Below, piece by piece: positions 25,132-34,662 of a stretch of 64,000 nt of DNA. The position numbers were made by a program, and so were the translations under genes. Every line of letters begins with the position of its first letter. Position 1 is the first letter of the stretch. The notes below the pieces were generated by a model. The model was not told the DNA's origin. It was given only the letters and a program-made list of their open reading frames with translations, and made no database searches. Source of the stretch: Methanospirillum stamsii (GTDB lineage: Archaea; Halobacteriota; Methanomicrobia; Methanomicrobiales; Methanospirillaceae); the NCBI RefSeq assembly GCF_046244385.1, contig NZ_CP176366.1, forward strand, positions 620,001 through 684,000. The letters are read 5' to 3'.

Positions 25132-25485
25132 ATGGGTGGGACCGGGTCACATGACAGTTCAGAGGACGGGTGTAGTGTAATACTCAAATATCACACCGAT
25201 ACCGGAGAACTCTACAATGTCGGGTTTAAACGTGAGAAGATAACGGTCTCCAGCGATGAAGCGGATAGTATTCTGACCACCATTGAGACCTGGGCTGATA
25301 CTGTGAACCGGCCTGAAACCAATCTCTTTTTTCCGGAGATGTTTACGACTGATTCCCCGCCGGAAGATGGTGAATATCACCTGCACAAAAAAGGCAGATT
25401 TATGGGTTCTGACCCTGATGTGGTACTATGCAGGATAAGAATGAACAAATCGTTGCAGATTTTTTACAGCATCGTGAAGAATTAG
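25132..25485 (+). CDS. Hypothetical protein, uncertain start
   Basis: A 117-codon frame containing GCSVILKYHTDTGELYNVGF, KITVSSDEADSILTTIETW and a proline-rich end. I do not recognise it. The frame stays open upstream to 25030 without an ATG, so the true start may be a rare codon or the gene may be a fragment. Its last ~58 bp overlap the next gene in another frame, and the terminal residues (CRIRMNKSLQIFYSIVKN) look like read-through of that overlap, which supports a decayed or truncated 3' end. Confidence 0.35.
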   Translation: MGGTGSHDSSEDGCSVILKYHTDTGELYNVGFKREKITVSSDEADSILTTIETWADTVNRPETNLFFPEMFTTDSPPEDGEYHLHKKGRFMGSDPDVVLCRIRMNKSLQIFYSIVKN

Positions 25486-25820
25486 GCGATGATATCATGG
25501 CTGATGTTGAAAATATGCTTGGAGTTAAACCATTTATCTTTTCCGCCATGAGAGAGAGACCCGATACCTTTGTTCTCTCCAGTCTTGCCGATTATAAAAC
25601 CGGAAGGCCTGATTCCCTCTCACCAAAAACTGCAGAACTTATCGCTATTGCAGCCGCTGCAGGAGCTGGTGCAGACAATTGTCTGAAAGTTCATATCCGG
25701 GCTGCACAAAAGGAAGGGGCAACACGGGACGAAATCCTTGATACCATCATGATCGCTGCTATGATGGGGAAGACAAAAATACTTGCATCCGCTCTCCGGC
25801 TCCTGCCAGAAGATAAGTAA
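25428..25820 (+). CDS. Carboxymuconolactone decarboxylase / AhpD-family protein
   Basis: A 130-residue all-helical protein of the carboxymuconolactone decarboxylase family: LSPKTAELIAIAAAAGAGADNCLKVHIRAAQKEGATRDEILDTIMIAAMMGK. The AhpD-type active site normally has CxxC with a following histidine. Here only one cysteine is kept (NCLKVH), so peroxidase activity by a disulfide pair is unlikely. Such proteins occur widely in methanogens with unknown substrates. The gene seems to be transcribed alone. Confidence 0.85.
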   Translation: MQDKNEQIVADFLQHREELGDDIMADVENMLGVKPFIFSAMRERPDTFVLSSLADYKTGRPDSLSPKTAELIAIAAAAGAGADNCLKVHIRAAQKEGATRDEILDTIMIAAMMGKTKILASALRLLPEDK

Positions 25821-26094
25821 TAATAATAAATATCATTCGGCAGGAATTATTTTCCGAGAATTTTTGTCTGTGGCAAACCTGCTATCGGTATACAGTTCCT
25901 TGGATGCTGTGCATCGGCTGTATGTGAAGACCATGCAGAACGATATATACTCTCCCTTGCCCCCGGTGAGAGATTGAAATCCGGGTCTTGTACCTTTGTC
26001 AGGTATTCTTTGGATGAAATATCCGGGAATGAAAAATAGAGAACTATCCTGCTCCCCCTTCTCCCCTGTTCTTCATCCCGGAAGGGAGGAATTT

Positions 26095-27537
26095 TTATTC
26101 GGTCAGTGCCAGGTCACTGATACAAATCCTCATCGGTTCTCCATCTCCACTTTCAAATGAAAAGAAAAGCCCTTTTGCAACTCTCGGATTAAAACTACCA
26201 TCCCCTTCCAGGGGTGAAAATTCCTGCCAGGGGATACTAACAAATTCCCCGGAACCGGCACTATCAGGACCGGTTATTTTAGCGACTGAATACCCGGTCT
26301 TTTCTTCCGGACCTTCTGCAGCATAGAGAACCAGTGAATAGGGTATTCCTTCGCGGTCTGCAGAAAGGGTATACGATATACCTGAAAACCCGGACCAGTC
26401 AGATGGCTCATCAGACAAGGTCTCTACCGTTGCCCATCCTCCCGGAATTACTGTTGTTTCCACACAGAAAGATGATGATGTATCAGCAGAAAGGGAGATA
26501 GAGGACTCTCCGTCATCATAGGTTGCCCAGTCACCTCCAATCTCCCCAATTGCCGATTTTTCCATTATCGAAGAGGAACTCACCGGTTCAACGTTCAATT
26601 CCTCTGAAGCAGAAGAGTCCGGGGCCTCTGTGGTTGTAGTCAGTTCCGGAGTTTCTGTTGTAATCCGGGGAGCATTGTCCCCGTTTATCCACCGATTGTA
26701 GTAATAATTGAGCAGAGGAACAAATTCTCGGGTTGCCTTGATATTTCCTGCCTGGGATGGATGAGGATCATCAGTCGGGTAGGCAAGAGTATTTCCATGT
26801 CCGGGGGTGTAGACAAGGGTATCACCTTCAGCGGTGTGATGATTATCCGGGCTGCTCAGAACGGCATGGAGGTCAAATACTCCGACATTTGTTCCCGGAT
26901 AAGAAGAAAGCCAGTCTTCCACCATCCATGTACTGAAGGCTTGTGCTGAATCTCCATATTCAGGGGAGATTTCTGGAGGAGGAGTGATTGCAATAAACAG
27001 TTTTTCCGGATGCTCTTCAAAGTAATCAAGCAGTTCGTTATAGACATATTTTGCTCCCCCAACCGTCATATCCGGACCATCAGCGACCGGATCGTCCGGA
27101 TTTCCGGCAAGGTTTGAATTGGGATAACAGGATTTAAAGACAATAATCTGGTTTTCTCCACCGGGATCAGCCATAGGGCGGTTATAATAATCATAGCCTG
27201 CAGCATCATCATCAAATTCTGAATAAACTGCTTCCATGTACCTGTCCCGGTCAGGTCCGGTAAACCATTCCGGCCAGTTGATTATGTCAGTCCGATCACC
27301 GATTGCATCCGGACCCCAGCCGTAATAGGTATCACTGACAAAGTAATTGTTATCCCCAAGGGCCCTTCCAAGTCCTCCGTTATCATCAGAGAGCCAATTT
27401 TCACCCACTGAATGATGGATGAAGATAAGTTTAACCGGATGGTCCGGCGGAATGGTGTCAGCAAAAGAAATCTGTGCTGCCAGAATAAAAGTAAGGAGGA
27501 TCAGAAGTGTCATCCTGATATGTGAATTTTTTTTCAT
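26095..27537 (-). CDS. Secreted SGNH-like protein with C-terminal carbohydrate-binding-like domain
   Basis: A signal peptide of ~26 residues (LLILLTFILAAQISFA) leads a domain of about 270 residues with the phrase KLIFIHHSVGENWL, a central FKSCYPNSNL and a late DPHPSQAGN, an arrangement like SGNH-type esterases, though the catalytic serine is not certain. A Thr/Ser/Glu-rich linker (TTETPELTTTTEAP) follows. The C-terminal ~150 residues (GEIGGDWATYDDGESSIS...WSGFSGISYTL) resemble a jelly-roll carbohydrate-binding or CIA30-like domain. The protein is probably exported and acts on the envelope or extracellular polysaccharide; this is inference. Confidence 0.65.
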   Translation of the reverse strand: MKKNSHIRMTLLILLTFILAAQISFADTIPPDHPVKLIFIHHSVGENWLSDDNGGLGRALGDNNYFVSDTYYGWGPDAIGDRTDIINWPEWFTGPDRDRYMEAVYSEFDDDAAGYDYYNRPMADPGGENQIIVFKSCYPNSNLAGNPDDPVADGPDMTVGGAKYVYNELLDYFEEHPEKLFIAITPPPEISPEYGDSAQAFSTWMVEDWLSSYPGTNVGVFDLHAVLSSPDNHHTAEGDTLVYTPGHGNTLAYPTDDPHPSQAGNIKATREFVPLLNYYYNRWINGDNAPRITTETPELTTTTEAPDSSASEELNVEPVSSSSIMEKSAIGEIGGDWATYDDGESSISLSADTSSSFCVETTVIPGGWATVETLSDEPSDWSGFSGISYTLSADREGIPYSLVLYAAEGPEEKTGYSVAKITGPDSAGSGEFVSIPWQEFSPLEGDGSFNPRVAKGLFFSFESGDGEPMRICISDLALTE

Positions 27538-27611
27538 GTGTTGTCAATCATCCCCCAACATCATGAAGATATCGCATTATTGGAATGATTAAGGTGCCAC
27601 TTATTACATTC

Positions 27612-28469
27612 TTATAGAATTCTGCTAAAGGCAAATACGAAAACAAACAAACCCCAGGTGAGATAGAGTCTTCTGATCTGAACACGTCCTTTATCTGTTG
27701 TTTCATTTCTCATCAGTTTTATCACACAAATAATCATCCATAGATCCATGATAAGAGCAAGAATCAGGTAATCATACCACAGCCAGCCCATAAGGAATGG
27801 AATGAGAGTTAGCAGAAAGAAAACCACGAACATCAATCCGGAGACTACCATTGCCTTATCCTTCCCCCATCGTTTTGCAATGCTCTTTGATGACCGGATT
27901 TCATCACCTTTTACATCCATTACATCACTTGCAACCTCTTCTCCCAGATCAAAGAAGAATGCCAGCCCGGCAAAGGTCAGAATTACTCCGTTTATTGTTC
28001 CGGCAAGTATTCCCGCGAGAATAAAGATCATTCCAAGGCAGAAGGCAACGATAAAGTTGCCAAAAAACCCACATTCCTTAAATTTCATATTGTAGAAAAA
28101 TGCAATTCCCCAGAGGAGAAAAACCAGTATCAGCACCTCCGGACCGAGTAGGCTTGCGGTAACAAACCCGAGAATGGTAAAAAGTGAAAAGAAGGCCCAT
28201 AGTTCTCGGATAGTTATCCAGCCGGACGGGAGAGGGCGGCTCGGCAGATTAATTTTGTCCACTTCCCGGTCAAAATAATCATTTGAAATATTTGCTGAAC
28301 CTGAAATAAAAAAAAGGGTAAGAAATCCGAGTATCACCTGTTGTATGGGAGGAAGACCGCCGGTTACAAGAATTTCTCCGGCAACAAGAAAAAAACCTGC
28401 ACCAATGGCAAGATCCATCCGGATAAGATCAGCACATGCAAACAGTTTAACTTGCATAAAAGACTTCAT
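27612..28469 (-). CDS. UbiA-family prenyltransferase
   Basis: An integral membrane protein with about eight hydrophobic segments and the two aspartate-rich motifs of the UbiA family: NDYFDREVD and DVMDVKGDEIRSSKSIAKRWG. These bind the prenyl diphosphate through magnesium. In archaea, relatives make digeranylgeranylglyceryl phosphate in membrane lipid synthesis, while others prenylate quinone-like rings, so the precise substrate is not assigned. An internal ATG at 28454 is a possible alternative start. It is divergent from the membrane gene at 28553. Confidence 0.85.
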   Translation of the reverse strand: MKSFMQVKLFACADLIRMDLAIGAGFFLVAGEILVTGGLPPIQQVILGFLTLFFISGSANISNDYFDREVDKINLPSRPLPSGWITIRELWAFFSLFTILGFVTASLLGPEVLILVFLLWGIAFFYNMKFKECGFFGNFIVAFCLGMIFILAGILAGTINGVILTFAGLAFFFDLGEEVASDVMDVKGDEIRSSKSIAKRWGKDKAMVVSGLMFVVFFLLTLIPFLMGWLWYDYLILALIMDLWMIICVIKLMRNETTDKGRVQIRRLYLTWGLFVFVFAFSRIL

Positions 28470-28552
28470 CTTCCTTCCTCTGGTTTATTCTGTTAAAAAA
28501 AATATTTCTTCCTGTTCCTCACCTATTATATATTTCCTGTCGTTTTTTATAT

Positions 28553-29071
28553 ATGGCATTCGTGGATCTTCTCCCCCTGATTTTTATTCTCATTGCGCTC
28601 ATTGGTGCAGGAGTGGAGATGAACAAGAGAAAAAGGAAAATCTCTGCCTCACAACGGATTGAGATTCTCCTCAGTTGGATATTCCTGGTAATTATCGGAT
28701 TTGGAGGTATATGGGCATTTATCGGACACACATTTTTTGCTGACCAGGTAGCGAATAGTATCGGATGGCCGACTGGAAATCCGTTTCAGCAGGAGGTTGC
28801 CTTGGCCAACCTTGCAATCGGAGTGCTGGGTCTAATCTCTTTCAGGGTCACGGGATCATTCAGAATAGCAACCATTATCGCCTATAGTATATTCATATTC
28901 GGAGCAGGTGTCGGCCATATCTGGCAGATTATCTCTGCAGGAAACATGGCTGTTAATAATGCAGGCCCCATATTATGGATAGATCTCCTGCTCCCGCCTC
29001 TCATTATTCTTCTCTATCTTCTCAATAAGCACCTGGAGCATAAAGAGGCAAATCCCTCATTGAAACGCTGA
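28553..29071 (+). CDS. DUF6790-like integral membrane protein
   Basis: A 172-residue protein with four to five transmembrane helices. The segment FFADQVANSIGWPTGNPFQQEVALANLAIG is the family hallmark I associate with DUF6790 proteins. No catalytic motif is visible and the function is unknown. It is followed closely by the convergent moeA gene, with 8 bp between stops. Confidence 0.75.
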   Translation: MAFVDLLPLIFILIALIGAGVEMNKRKRKISASQRIEILLSWIFLVIIGFGGIWAFIGHTFFADQVANSIGWPTGNPFQQEVALANLAIGVLGLISFRVTGSFRIATIIAYSIFIFGAGVGHIWQIISAGNMAVNNAGPILWIDLLLPPLIILLYLLNKHLEHKEANPSLKR

Positions 29072-29079
29072 AATCCAGA

Positions 29080-30249
29080 TTACCTGATAAGTATAACCTG
29101 GACTCTTTCACCTTTTCTAAACCCGTTACTCCATCGGGGAAGATGAAGGATTCCATCTGCCGCCATACCGGTCATATGTCCAAATGCCCATTCCAGTGGA
29201 AAAATGCTGATCTTTCCATCTGAATATCTTGTAGAAACCAAATGGAAGATATCAAACTGGTTACATGGGTTAATGTCTTCGGTTATCTCCCCGATAACAT
29301 GTTTTTTTGCAGGGATTGGAACACCCCATGATTTTAGCATCGGAAATACCAGATTAAAAAAGGTAATGAGACTTGCAATAGCCTGTCCGGGCATTCCAAA
29401 TACAGGTGTATCCTTGACAGATCCACATGAAACAGATGTACCCGGGAACATAGCCACCCCGTGAAAGAGTACTGACCCGCTTTTTTCAATGGCTTTTACG
29501 GTATAATCCTTCGAACCGCCGGATGAACCTCCAAAGACTAGAACCATATCACAATTTTCACATGCGGATGTTATCTGTTTTGCAATAAGGTCCGGATCAT
29601 CAGGAGTGATTGGATAGAGTTCAGTGAGAACTTTATACTCCCTGATGTATTCGGATATCATGATGGTATTAGTATCGGTAATCTGTCCGGGAAGGGGATC
29701 TTTTTTCAGGGGAACTATCTCGTCTCCGGTAGCGATAAGTCCGATCTTCCATTTTTTTACCTTTACATTCCGGACACCAAAATGCGAAAGCGTGGCAATG
29801 TCATAGGGGATGATATATTGGTCTTTTTGGATAACCATCTGACCTTTCATTGCATCCGAACCTTTTTTTATGACATTATAATGGGGAAATACAACGGATG
29901 AGATAACCCAATGATCCGGCCCTTTAACCTGAATTTCTTTATCCGGGACAACTGCATCATATCCTTCCGGCATTGGAAGCCCTACATTAACTTTTATGCC
30001 ATCAATCTGAAGTGGGCATTTTTCTGAGGCACCTTTCGTCTCTTTGCTCCTGATTGCAATACCGTCAATTCCTGCCAGAGGCAGGGGTGGTATTGTACGC
30101 TGGGAGAACACCGGTTCGGCAAGGATGTATCCTTTGGCATCTTTTACCGGGATGATTCTGGTTTGTGGGGTATGGTGAAATGAAGATAATATGATCTTTT
30201 GAGCCTCTTTCATGGAGATAAGAATATCTGTATTAAAGGATCCGGGCAT
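29080..30249 (-). CDS. moeA: Molybdopterin molybdenumtransferase, first copy
   Basis: MoeA inserts molybdate or tungstate into adenylated molybdopterin. The 389-residue protein starts with SMKEAQKIILSSF and has RTIPPLPLAGIDGIAIRS, GLPMPEGYDAVVPDKE, IATGDEIV, a glycine-rich motif GGSSGGSKDYT and FGMPGQAIASLITF, all in MoeA order. The canonical GGxSxGD acidic position is serine here. A second, related MoeA lies at 34961; archaea often carry two isoenzymes thought to differ in preference for molybdenum or tungsten (shown for Pyrococcus). It is divergent from the mop gene at 30469. Confidence 0.92.
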   Translation of the reverse strand: MPGSFNTDILISMKEAQKIILSSFHHTPQTRIIPVKDAKGYILAEPVFSQRTIPPLPLAGIDGIAIRSKETKGASEKCPLQIDGIKVNVGLPMPEGYDAVVPDKEIQVKGPDHWVISSVVFPHYNVIKKGSDAMKGQMVIQKDQYIIPYDIATLSHFGVRNVKVKKWKIGLIATGDEIVPLKKDPLPGQITDTNTIMISEYIREYKVLTELYPITPDDPDLIAKQITSACENCDMVLVFGGSSGGSKDYTVKAIEKSGSVLFHGVAMFPGTSVSCGSVKDTPVFGMPGQAIASLITFFNLVFPMLKSWGVPIPAKKHVIGEITEDINPCNQFDIFHLVSTRYSDGKISIFPLEWAFGHMTGMAADGILHLPRWSNGFRKGERVQVILIR

Positions 30250-30441
30250 GGTTTTTCACAAAATTAGATATACTTGTTTAACAAAGATAAAAAGCTAACT
30301 ACATCACTCAATAATTGATCTCCGGGGAAATATTTTACGCTTATCTGGTTGTTTTCATATATATAGTATGATCTTACAAAAAATGAATCATTCCGGTTGT
30401 TGGAAACACATTAATTCGTTTACTATTCTCTTACGGATCGC

Positions 30442-30448
30442 CACAGTA
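30442..30448 (+). promoter_or_regulatory. CACAGTA box before the first mop gene
   Basis: CACAGTA lies 20 bp before the ATG at 30469. The same heptamer occurs 23 bp before the second mop gene and in an inverted repeat upstream of modB. It may be a shared operator or only a shared leader. Confidence 0.3.
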
Positions 30449-30468
30449 CAAGAGATGGAGAAATTATC

Positions 30469-30678
30469 ATGAAAATTAGTGCAAGAAATACTCTCAAGGG
30501 AACTATCAAATCTATTATTAAGGGCCCTGTTAATGGTGAAGTTGTCATTGATATTGGTGGTGGAAATCTTATCACTTCGATAATCACTACACAGTCCATT
30601 GATAATATGGACCTTAAAGTGGGAAAATTGGTTTATGCCATAGTTAAAGCAAATGAAGTACTGGTAGCCGTGGATTAA
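30469..30678 (+). CDS. mop: Mop/TOBE molybdate-binding protein, first copy
   Basis: A 69-residue single TOBE (Mop) domain: MKISARNTLKGTIKSIIKGP, then GEVVIDIGGGNLITSIITTQS and LKVGKLVYAIVKANEVLVAVD. Mop proteins assemble into hexamers that store or sense molybdate or tungstate. It lies between the divergent moeA and the modBC operon, in keeping with a role in Mo/W homeostasis. GGAG precedes the ATG. It is very similar to the copy at 39999. Confidence 0.93.
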   Translation: MKISARNTLKGTIKSIIKGPVNGEVVIDIGGGNLITSIITTQSIDNMDLKVGKLVYAIVKANEVLVAVD

Positions 30679-30800
30679 AAGGCCATTCCAGAAGAAATAT
30701 AAATTGTGGTTCTCAAAAAATATCTCAATGATGATGTGCAAAATGGATTATCAGTATTAAATTTAACTTCCTTTCATTTTCGTCAAACCAAACCAGATAG

Positions 30801-30815
30801 TATCACAGTATGATA
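30801..30815. promoter_or_regulatory. Inverted repeat upstream of modB
   Basis: TATCA and TGATA flank CAGTA. The sequence includes CACAGTA as at the two mop genes. It lies ~95 bp before the modB ATG and could be an operator. Confidence 0.35.
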
Positions 30816-30907
30816 ATAAATTAAACCGATATATGCATTCATGAATGGCACTCCAGAAAAGTCTTAACTTTGTTTTTTTAGGCGATAATTTCATACAGGC
30901 AGTATAA

Positions 30908-31705
30908 ATGAGTTCAAAAAAGATAAAAACTAAATTTGCAATTGCGATATTTAGCCTTATCATCATCATCACCATTCTTTTCTTTACTTTGCCGCTACTC
31001 TCTCTCCTTTTCAGGATTTCACCCGAAGACTTTGTTACCGCTATCCTGGATCCGGATGTCAACAGTGCCATAGTGCTCTCTCTTATAACGGCAGGAATGG
31101 CAACCGTGATTATTGTACTCCTTGGAACTCCAATTGCATATCTGAATGCAAGACATGAATATCGTGGACGAAATTTTGTTGAAACACTGCTTGACCTGCC
31201 AATTGTTCTTCCACCGTCCGTTGCTGGTCTGGCATTGCTGGTTCTCTTTGGCAGACGCGGACTGATTGGGGGATTTCTGGATGATATCGGGATTACCATC
31301 ATTTTTACCACATTTGCAGTCATACTGGCCCAAGTCTTTGTTGCAGGCCCGCTCTACATCAGACAGGCAAAGACTGCATTTGCAATGGTAGACCAGGTAT
31401 ACGAATCTGCAGCCCGGACTCTGGGTGCCGGCCCATTTGTAACGTTTGTTAAAGTTACCATTCCTCTAGCATGGACGGGACTAGTTTCAGGGATAATTTT
31501 GGGCTTTGCCCGGGGAATAGGAGAATTCGGAGCGACCATCATGGTTGCCGGGAATTTACCCGGGAAAACACAGACCATGCCACTTGCAATTTACGGGATG
31601 ATGCAAAGTGATCTTACTGCTTCCATTGCCCTTTCACTAGTTCTTATTGTGATGTCGTGTATAATTCTGATACTCATCAGAATGATTTCCGGGAGGTCGT
31701 CCTGA
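30908..31705 (+). CDS. modB: Molybdate/tungstate ABC transporter permease
   Basis: A 265-residue inner membrane permease with six transmembrane segments. The cytoplasmic coupling loop ESAARTLGAGPFVTFVKVTIP and the GFARGIGEFGATIMVAGN stretch are those of ModB/WtpB-type oxyanion transporters. The gene overlaps modC by one base (TGATG). The cognate binding protein ModA is encoded separately at 41878, beyond the IS110 element. Confidence 0.93.
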   Translation: MSSKKIKTKFAIAIFSLIIIITILFFTLPLLSLLFRISPEDFVTAILDPDVNSAIVLSLITAGMATVIIVLLGTPIAYLNARHEYRGRNFVETLLDLPIVLPPSVAGLALLVLFGRRGLIGGFLDDIGITIIFTTFAVILAQVFVAGPLYIRQAKTAFAMVDQVYESAARTLGAGPFVTFVKVTIPLAWTGLVSGIILGFARGIGEFGATIMVAGNLPGKTQTMPLAIYGMMQSDLTASIALSLVLIVMSCIILILIRMISGRSS

Positions 31706-32457
31706 TGCTTTACGCACGTCTGGTAAAAAAATTACGGGATTTTCTGCTGGATGTTGAATTAACCGTCAATCCTGGAGAAGTATTGGTCCTTCTCGGAGAA
31801 AATGGATCCGGAAAATCAACGGTTTTAAATCTTCTTTCCGGGCTCCTTGGACCGGATGAAGGAAAAATCATTCTAAATAATAGTGAATTATTTTCAAGTG
31901 AGAAGGGGATCTTTTTCCCACCAGAAGAGCGCAATATAGGATATGTTTTTCAAAATTACGCCCTCTTTCCTCACATGACCGTATTTGAAAACATTTCGTT
32001 CGGGCTTAAGATGCGGAAAATTCCTAAAAACCAGTTTAATGGAGAAGTGGATCGATTCCTGGAGAATCTGGGGATTGAACATGTAAAAAACGAACGGGTT
32101 ACTAATCTTTCCGGAGGACAACGTCAACGGGTTGCTCTTGCACGTGCTTTGATTGTTAAGCCTCATATGCTATTACTTGATGAACCTCTTACGGCTTTAG
32201 ACCAGTCAGCCAGGGATAAGATACGGCTTGAACTTCGGGAACACCTGGTAAATAGTAAGCAACCGTCGATTCTGGTTACTCATTCACTTAAAGATGCAAA
32301 AATTATCGGTGATAAGGTCATGATGCTCGAAAAAGGAAAGGTTGTTTGGAGCGGAAAAGCCAACGACCTGAAATCATTATCAAATATTCCGGACGAATCA
32401 CCGGTTCATGTCGTATCAGAAGAGTATATCAGTTTTTCTGGAATTGCAATTGATTAA
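31705..32457 (+). CDS. modC: Molybdate/tungstate ABC transporter ATP-binding protein
   Basis: A 250-residue ABC ATPase with Walker A GENGSGKST, signature LSGGQRQRVALARAL, Walker B LLLDEPLTALD and an H-loop TH. It energises oxyanion import with ModB. A frame from 31657 is open, but the ATG at 31705 overlaps the modB stop and follows GGGAGG at a good distance. A short C-terminal tail follows the ATPase core, and the canonical TOBE regulatory domain of long ModC proteins is not clearly present, so the separate Mop proteins may supply that function (inference). Confidence 0.92.
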   Translation: MLYARLVKKLRDFLLDVELTVNPGEVLVLLGENGSGKSTVLNLLSGLLGPDEGKIILNNSELFSSEKGIFFPPEERNIGYVFQNYALFPHMTVFENISFGLKMRKIPKNQFNGEVDRFLENLGIEHVKNERVTNLSGGQRQRVALARALIVKPHMLLLDEPLTALDQSARDKIRLELREHLVNSKQPSILVTHSLKDAKIIGDKVMMLEKGKVVWSGKANDLKSLSNIPDESPVHVVSEEYISFSGIAID

Positions 32458-32565
32458 TCATCTTAAACGTAAATCTTTTTTAAAAACAGGGAAAATCCTG
32501 CTGAATTTTTCTAAATTAGTTTTTCTAAAGAATTAGGCACATATTATTGATTTACTTAAAAAGAT

Positions 32566-33438
32566 TTAAACCTGATTTTTGTATTTTTCAATAGACCAGA
32601 TCATCATTCCCTTGTATGTATCAGAATGAATGTAGTATACATTATTTTCAGAGATACTTTTGTAATATTCTTTGATTTTCTCTCTGCTTTCATCGGAGAG
32701 TTCATGTTTCATCTCTAAATATCCAATCGTATTGTCAGCTGCTTCGTCACAATTCTGACTGCTATCTTCTGCTTTATGATCAAGTTTTACAATCGGGTGA
32801 TAGCCCAGGGTATAAAGATACATGAACGGGTAAAAAAAACCTGCAGCAAAGAATTCATTTTCAGGAGTTGTTTTCAAAATATGGATATATATATCGCTCG
32901 GAATTTTTACAGGATCTCTCCGGATAAAGTTACTGTAATAACAATATTTTTTTGAACAGGCAATCATCCGGTCAAATGTTTCAACATCCCTTATTCCCGG
33001 TGTAAATGATGCAATGACCAGATCAAATGCGTTTCGAAATCCTAAAGAATCGATATCGGCGGTCCACCATGAACATTCGATAGGATTTACAGAGAGATTT
33101 TCGTTTTCCGCTGTTTCTTTTAATCTCTCAAGCATTTTGGTAGAGATATCAAGTGATGTTACTTTTGCCCCGGCTCTTGCAAGAGGTAAGGTTAGTGTTC
33201 CAGGACCACATCCGATGTCCAGAACAGTTGCACCTTCCGGATTGAAACCTGCGTCACCCAGTAGTTTAAAAAAATCAGCATCTTTCTTGTTTTTTCTTTT
33301 TCCGTCCAGATCTTTTCCAAATGTTTCAGCCCTTTTATTCCATCGTTCTGCCTGCATATCATCTGAAAAGAAATTAATTGTTTCTGCGGTGGAATTCCAG
33401 CAATTAATCCAGCATTGAATATTCTCATCCTGGCTCAT
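32566..33438 (-). CDS. Class I SAM-dependent methyltransferase
   Basis: A 290-residue protein with motif I TVLDIGCGPGTLTLPLA and the acidic loop of motif II VTSLDISTKMLE. A helical cap of about 70 residues (NFFSDDMQAERWNKRAETFGKDLDG) precedes the Rossmann core. The C-terminal segment carries aromatic residues that may form the substrate pocket. It sits next to a substrate-binding protein gene in the same orientation (33601-34662, ~160 bp away), as in the 51523-53276 cluster, suggesting a joint role. The methyl acceptor is unknown. Confidence 0.85.
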   Translation of the reverse strand: MSQDENIQCWINCWNSTAETINFFSDDMQAERWNKRAETFGKDLDGKRKNKKDADFFKLLGDAGFNPEGATVLDIGCGPGTLTLPLARAGAKVTSLDISTKMLERLKETAENENLSVNPIECSWWTADIDSLGFRNAFDLVIASFTPGIRDVETFDRMIACSKKYCYYSNFIRRDPVKIPSDIYIHILKTTPENEFFAAGFFYPFMYLYTLGYHPIVKLDHKAEDSSQNCDEAADNTIGYLEMKHELSDESREKIKEYYKSISENNVYYIHSDTYKGMMIWSIEKYKNQV

Positions 33439-33600
33439 TGTTTCTAATGGTTACCATTATTGAGGTATAAATTAATTGAAATGATTATTACTTTAATTAG
33501 TTAACCATTATTATTAATCATTACATCCGATGAAGAGCCTTTGAGTGTTTTGAAAAAAAGAATAATGATTGTCCGGAGAATTGAAGGATTATTTCTGATT

Positions 33601-34662
33601 TTACTTAAGACCAGAACTGGTAATGATTGTATTGACCTCATCATCAGTCAAATCATAGTGTAAGAAATTGGAATAAAACTCCTTAATTAGTGCCGGCAGA
33701 TCAATATCAGTAAATAAGTCCGGATAGAAAACTTTGGCCAGCCATGGGATACCAATGATACGGTTAACTCCCGGTGGCCGGTCAATCCACCCAAATGGCT
33801 GGTTTGGAATCAGGTAGACTTTTTTATTCTTCACTGCATTGATATCCTTCCAATTAGGGTCAGAGAGGACTGAATTGTAAAATTTGCTGTCACCGGCGAG
33901 TATAAGGTCTGGATTCCATGCAAGAACTTGTTCCATTGAGACTGGTGTCATCCCGCCACCACTCTTCTCCGGAACATCCGCTACATTATTACCGCCACAA
34001 ATTTTTATGAGTTGGGCATGAGCTGATTCTTCAGGTTCTGTCTTCAGGCCATCCGGACCTTCGGCATAGTATACACGGACTTTCTGCTCATCAGGAATAG
34101 TAGCAACCTTAGAGTTCACCGTTTGGTACACGTTGTCATAAAATATATTCAGATCATCAGCCTCTTCCTCTGCGTTGAGAAGTTCTCCCAGGAATTCAAT
34201 CTCACGTCCATAATCTTCTGCATTCGTTGAATCTTCAACACCAACCACCGGAATAGGAGCGAGTTTTGTCTGGATACTTTCAATCTGGTCTGATACATCA
34301 GTCCCTACTGTGGCTCCATAGAGGACAATATCAGGGTTCATCGAGAGAAATGTTTCATAATTAAGAGTATTTCCCATCTGTTGACCACCAACATTCGGGA
34401 GGTTTGTATACTTTGATGAGACATATTTTGAGGTGTTAAATGCAAAATTGAGTCCAATCAGAACATCGGGATCTATCATGTAGACCGCTTCAGTAGTAGG
34501 AGGCGCTGTACCAAGAACAGAATCTATTACCACCGGGATAATAACCGTTCTTCCGGTCATGTCAGTAATCGTTCTGGTTTCTTCAGCGAATACTGCGCAA
34601 AAACCAGATGCGTTTACAATGAGAAAAATGCTTATCAGGCATCTAAATAACTGATTGTTCAT
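33601..34662 (-). CDS. Class III ABC transporter substrate-binding protein
   Basis: A signal peptide (ISIFLIVNASGFCAVFA) leads a TroA/BtuF-type fold: RTITDMTGRTVIIPV, DPDVLIGLN, LNPDIVLYG-type loops, GPDGLKTEPEESAHAQLI, CGGNNVADV and a C-terminal WIDRPPGVNRIIGIPWLAKVFYPDLF. Such proteins bring iron-siderophore, cobalamin or heme-like chelates to FecCD-type permeases. It is closest in the window to the protein at 52182, sharing the APPTT segment and GMTPVSMEQV. No permease is adjacent. Confidence 0.88.
   Translation of the reverse strand: MNNQLFRCLISIFLIVNASGFCAVFAEETRTITDMTGRTVIIPVVIDSVLGTAPPTTEAVYMIDPDVLIGLNFAFNTSKYVSSKYTNLPNVGGQQMGNTLNYETFLSMNPDIVLYGATVGTDVSDQIESIQTKLAPIPVVGVEDSTNAEDYGREIEFLGELLNAEEEADDLNIFYDNVYQTVNSKVATIPDEQKVRVYYAEGPDGLKTEPEESAHAQLIKICGGNNVADVPEKSGGGMTPVSMEQVLAWNPDLILAGDSKFYNSVLSDPNWKDINAVKNKKVYLIPNQPFGWIDRPPGVNRIIGIPWLAKVFYPDLFTDIDLPALIKEFYSNFLHYDLTDDEVNTIITSSGLK

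Noticed and set aside
25921..26040. Stretch with stem-like sequences considered as a tRNA
   Set aside because: No anticodon arm or T-arm consensus could be formed; no tRNA is called anywhere in the window.
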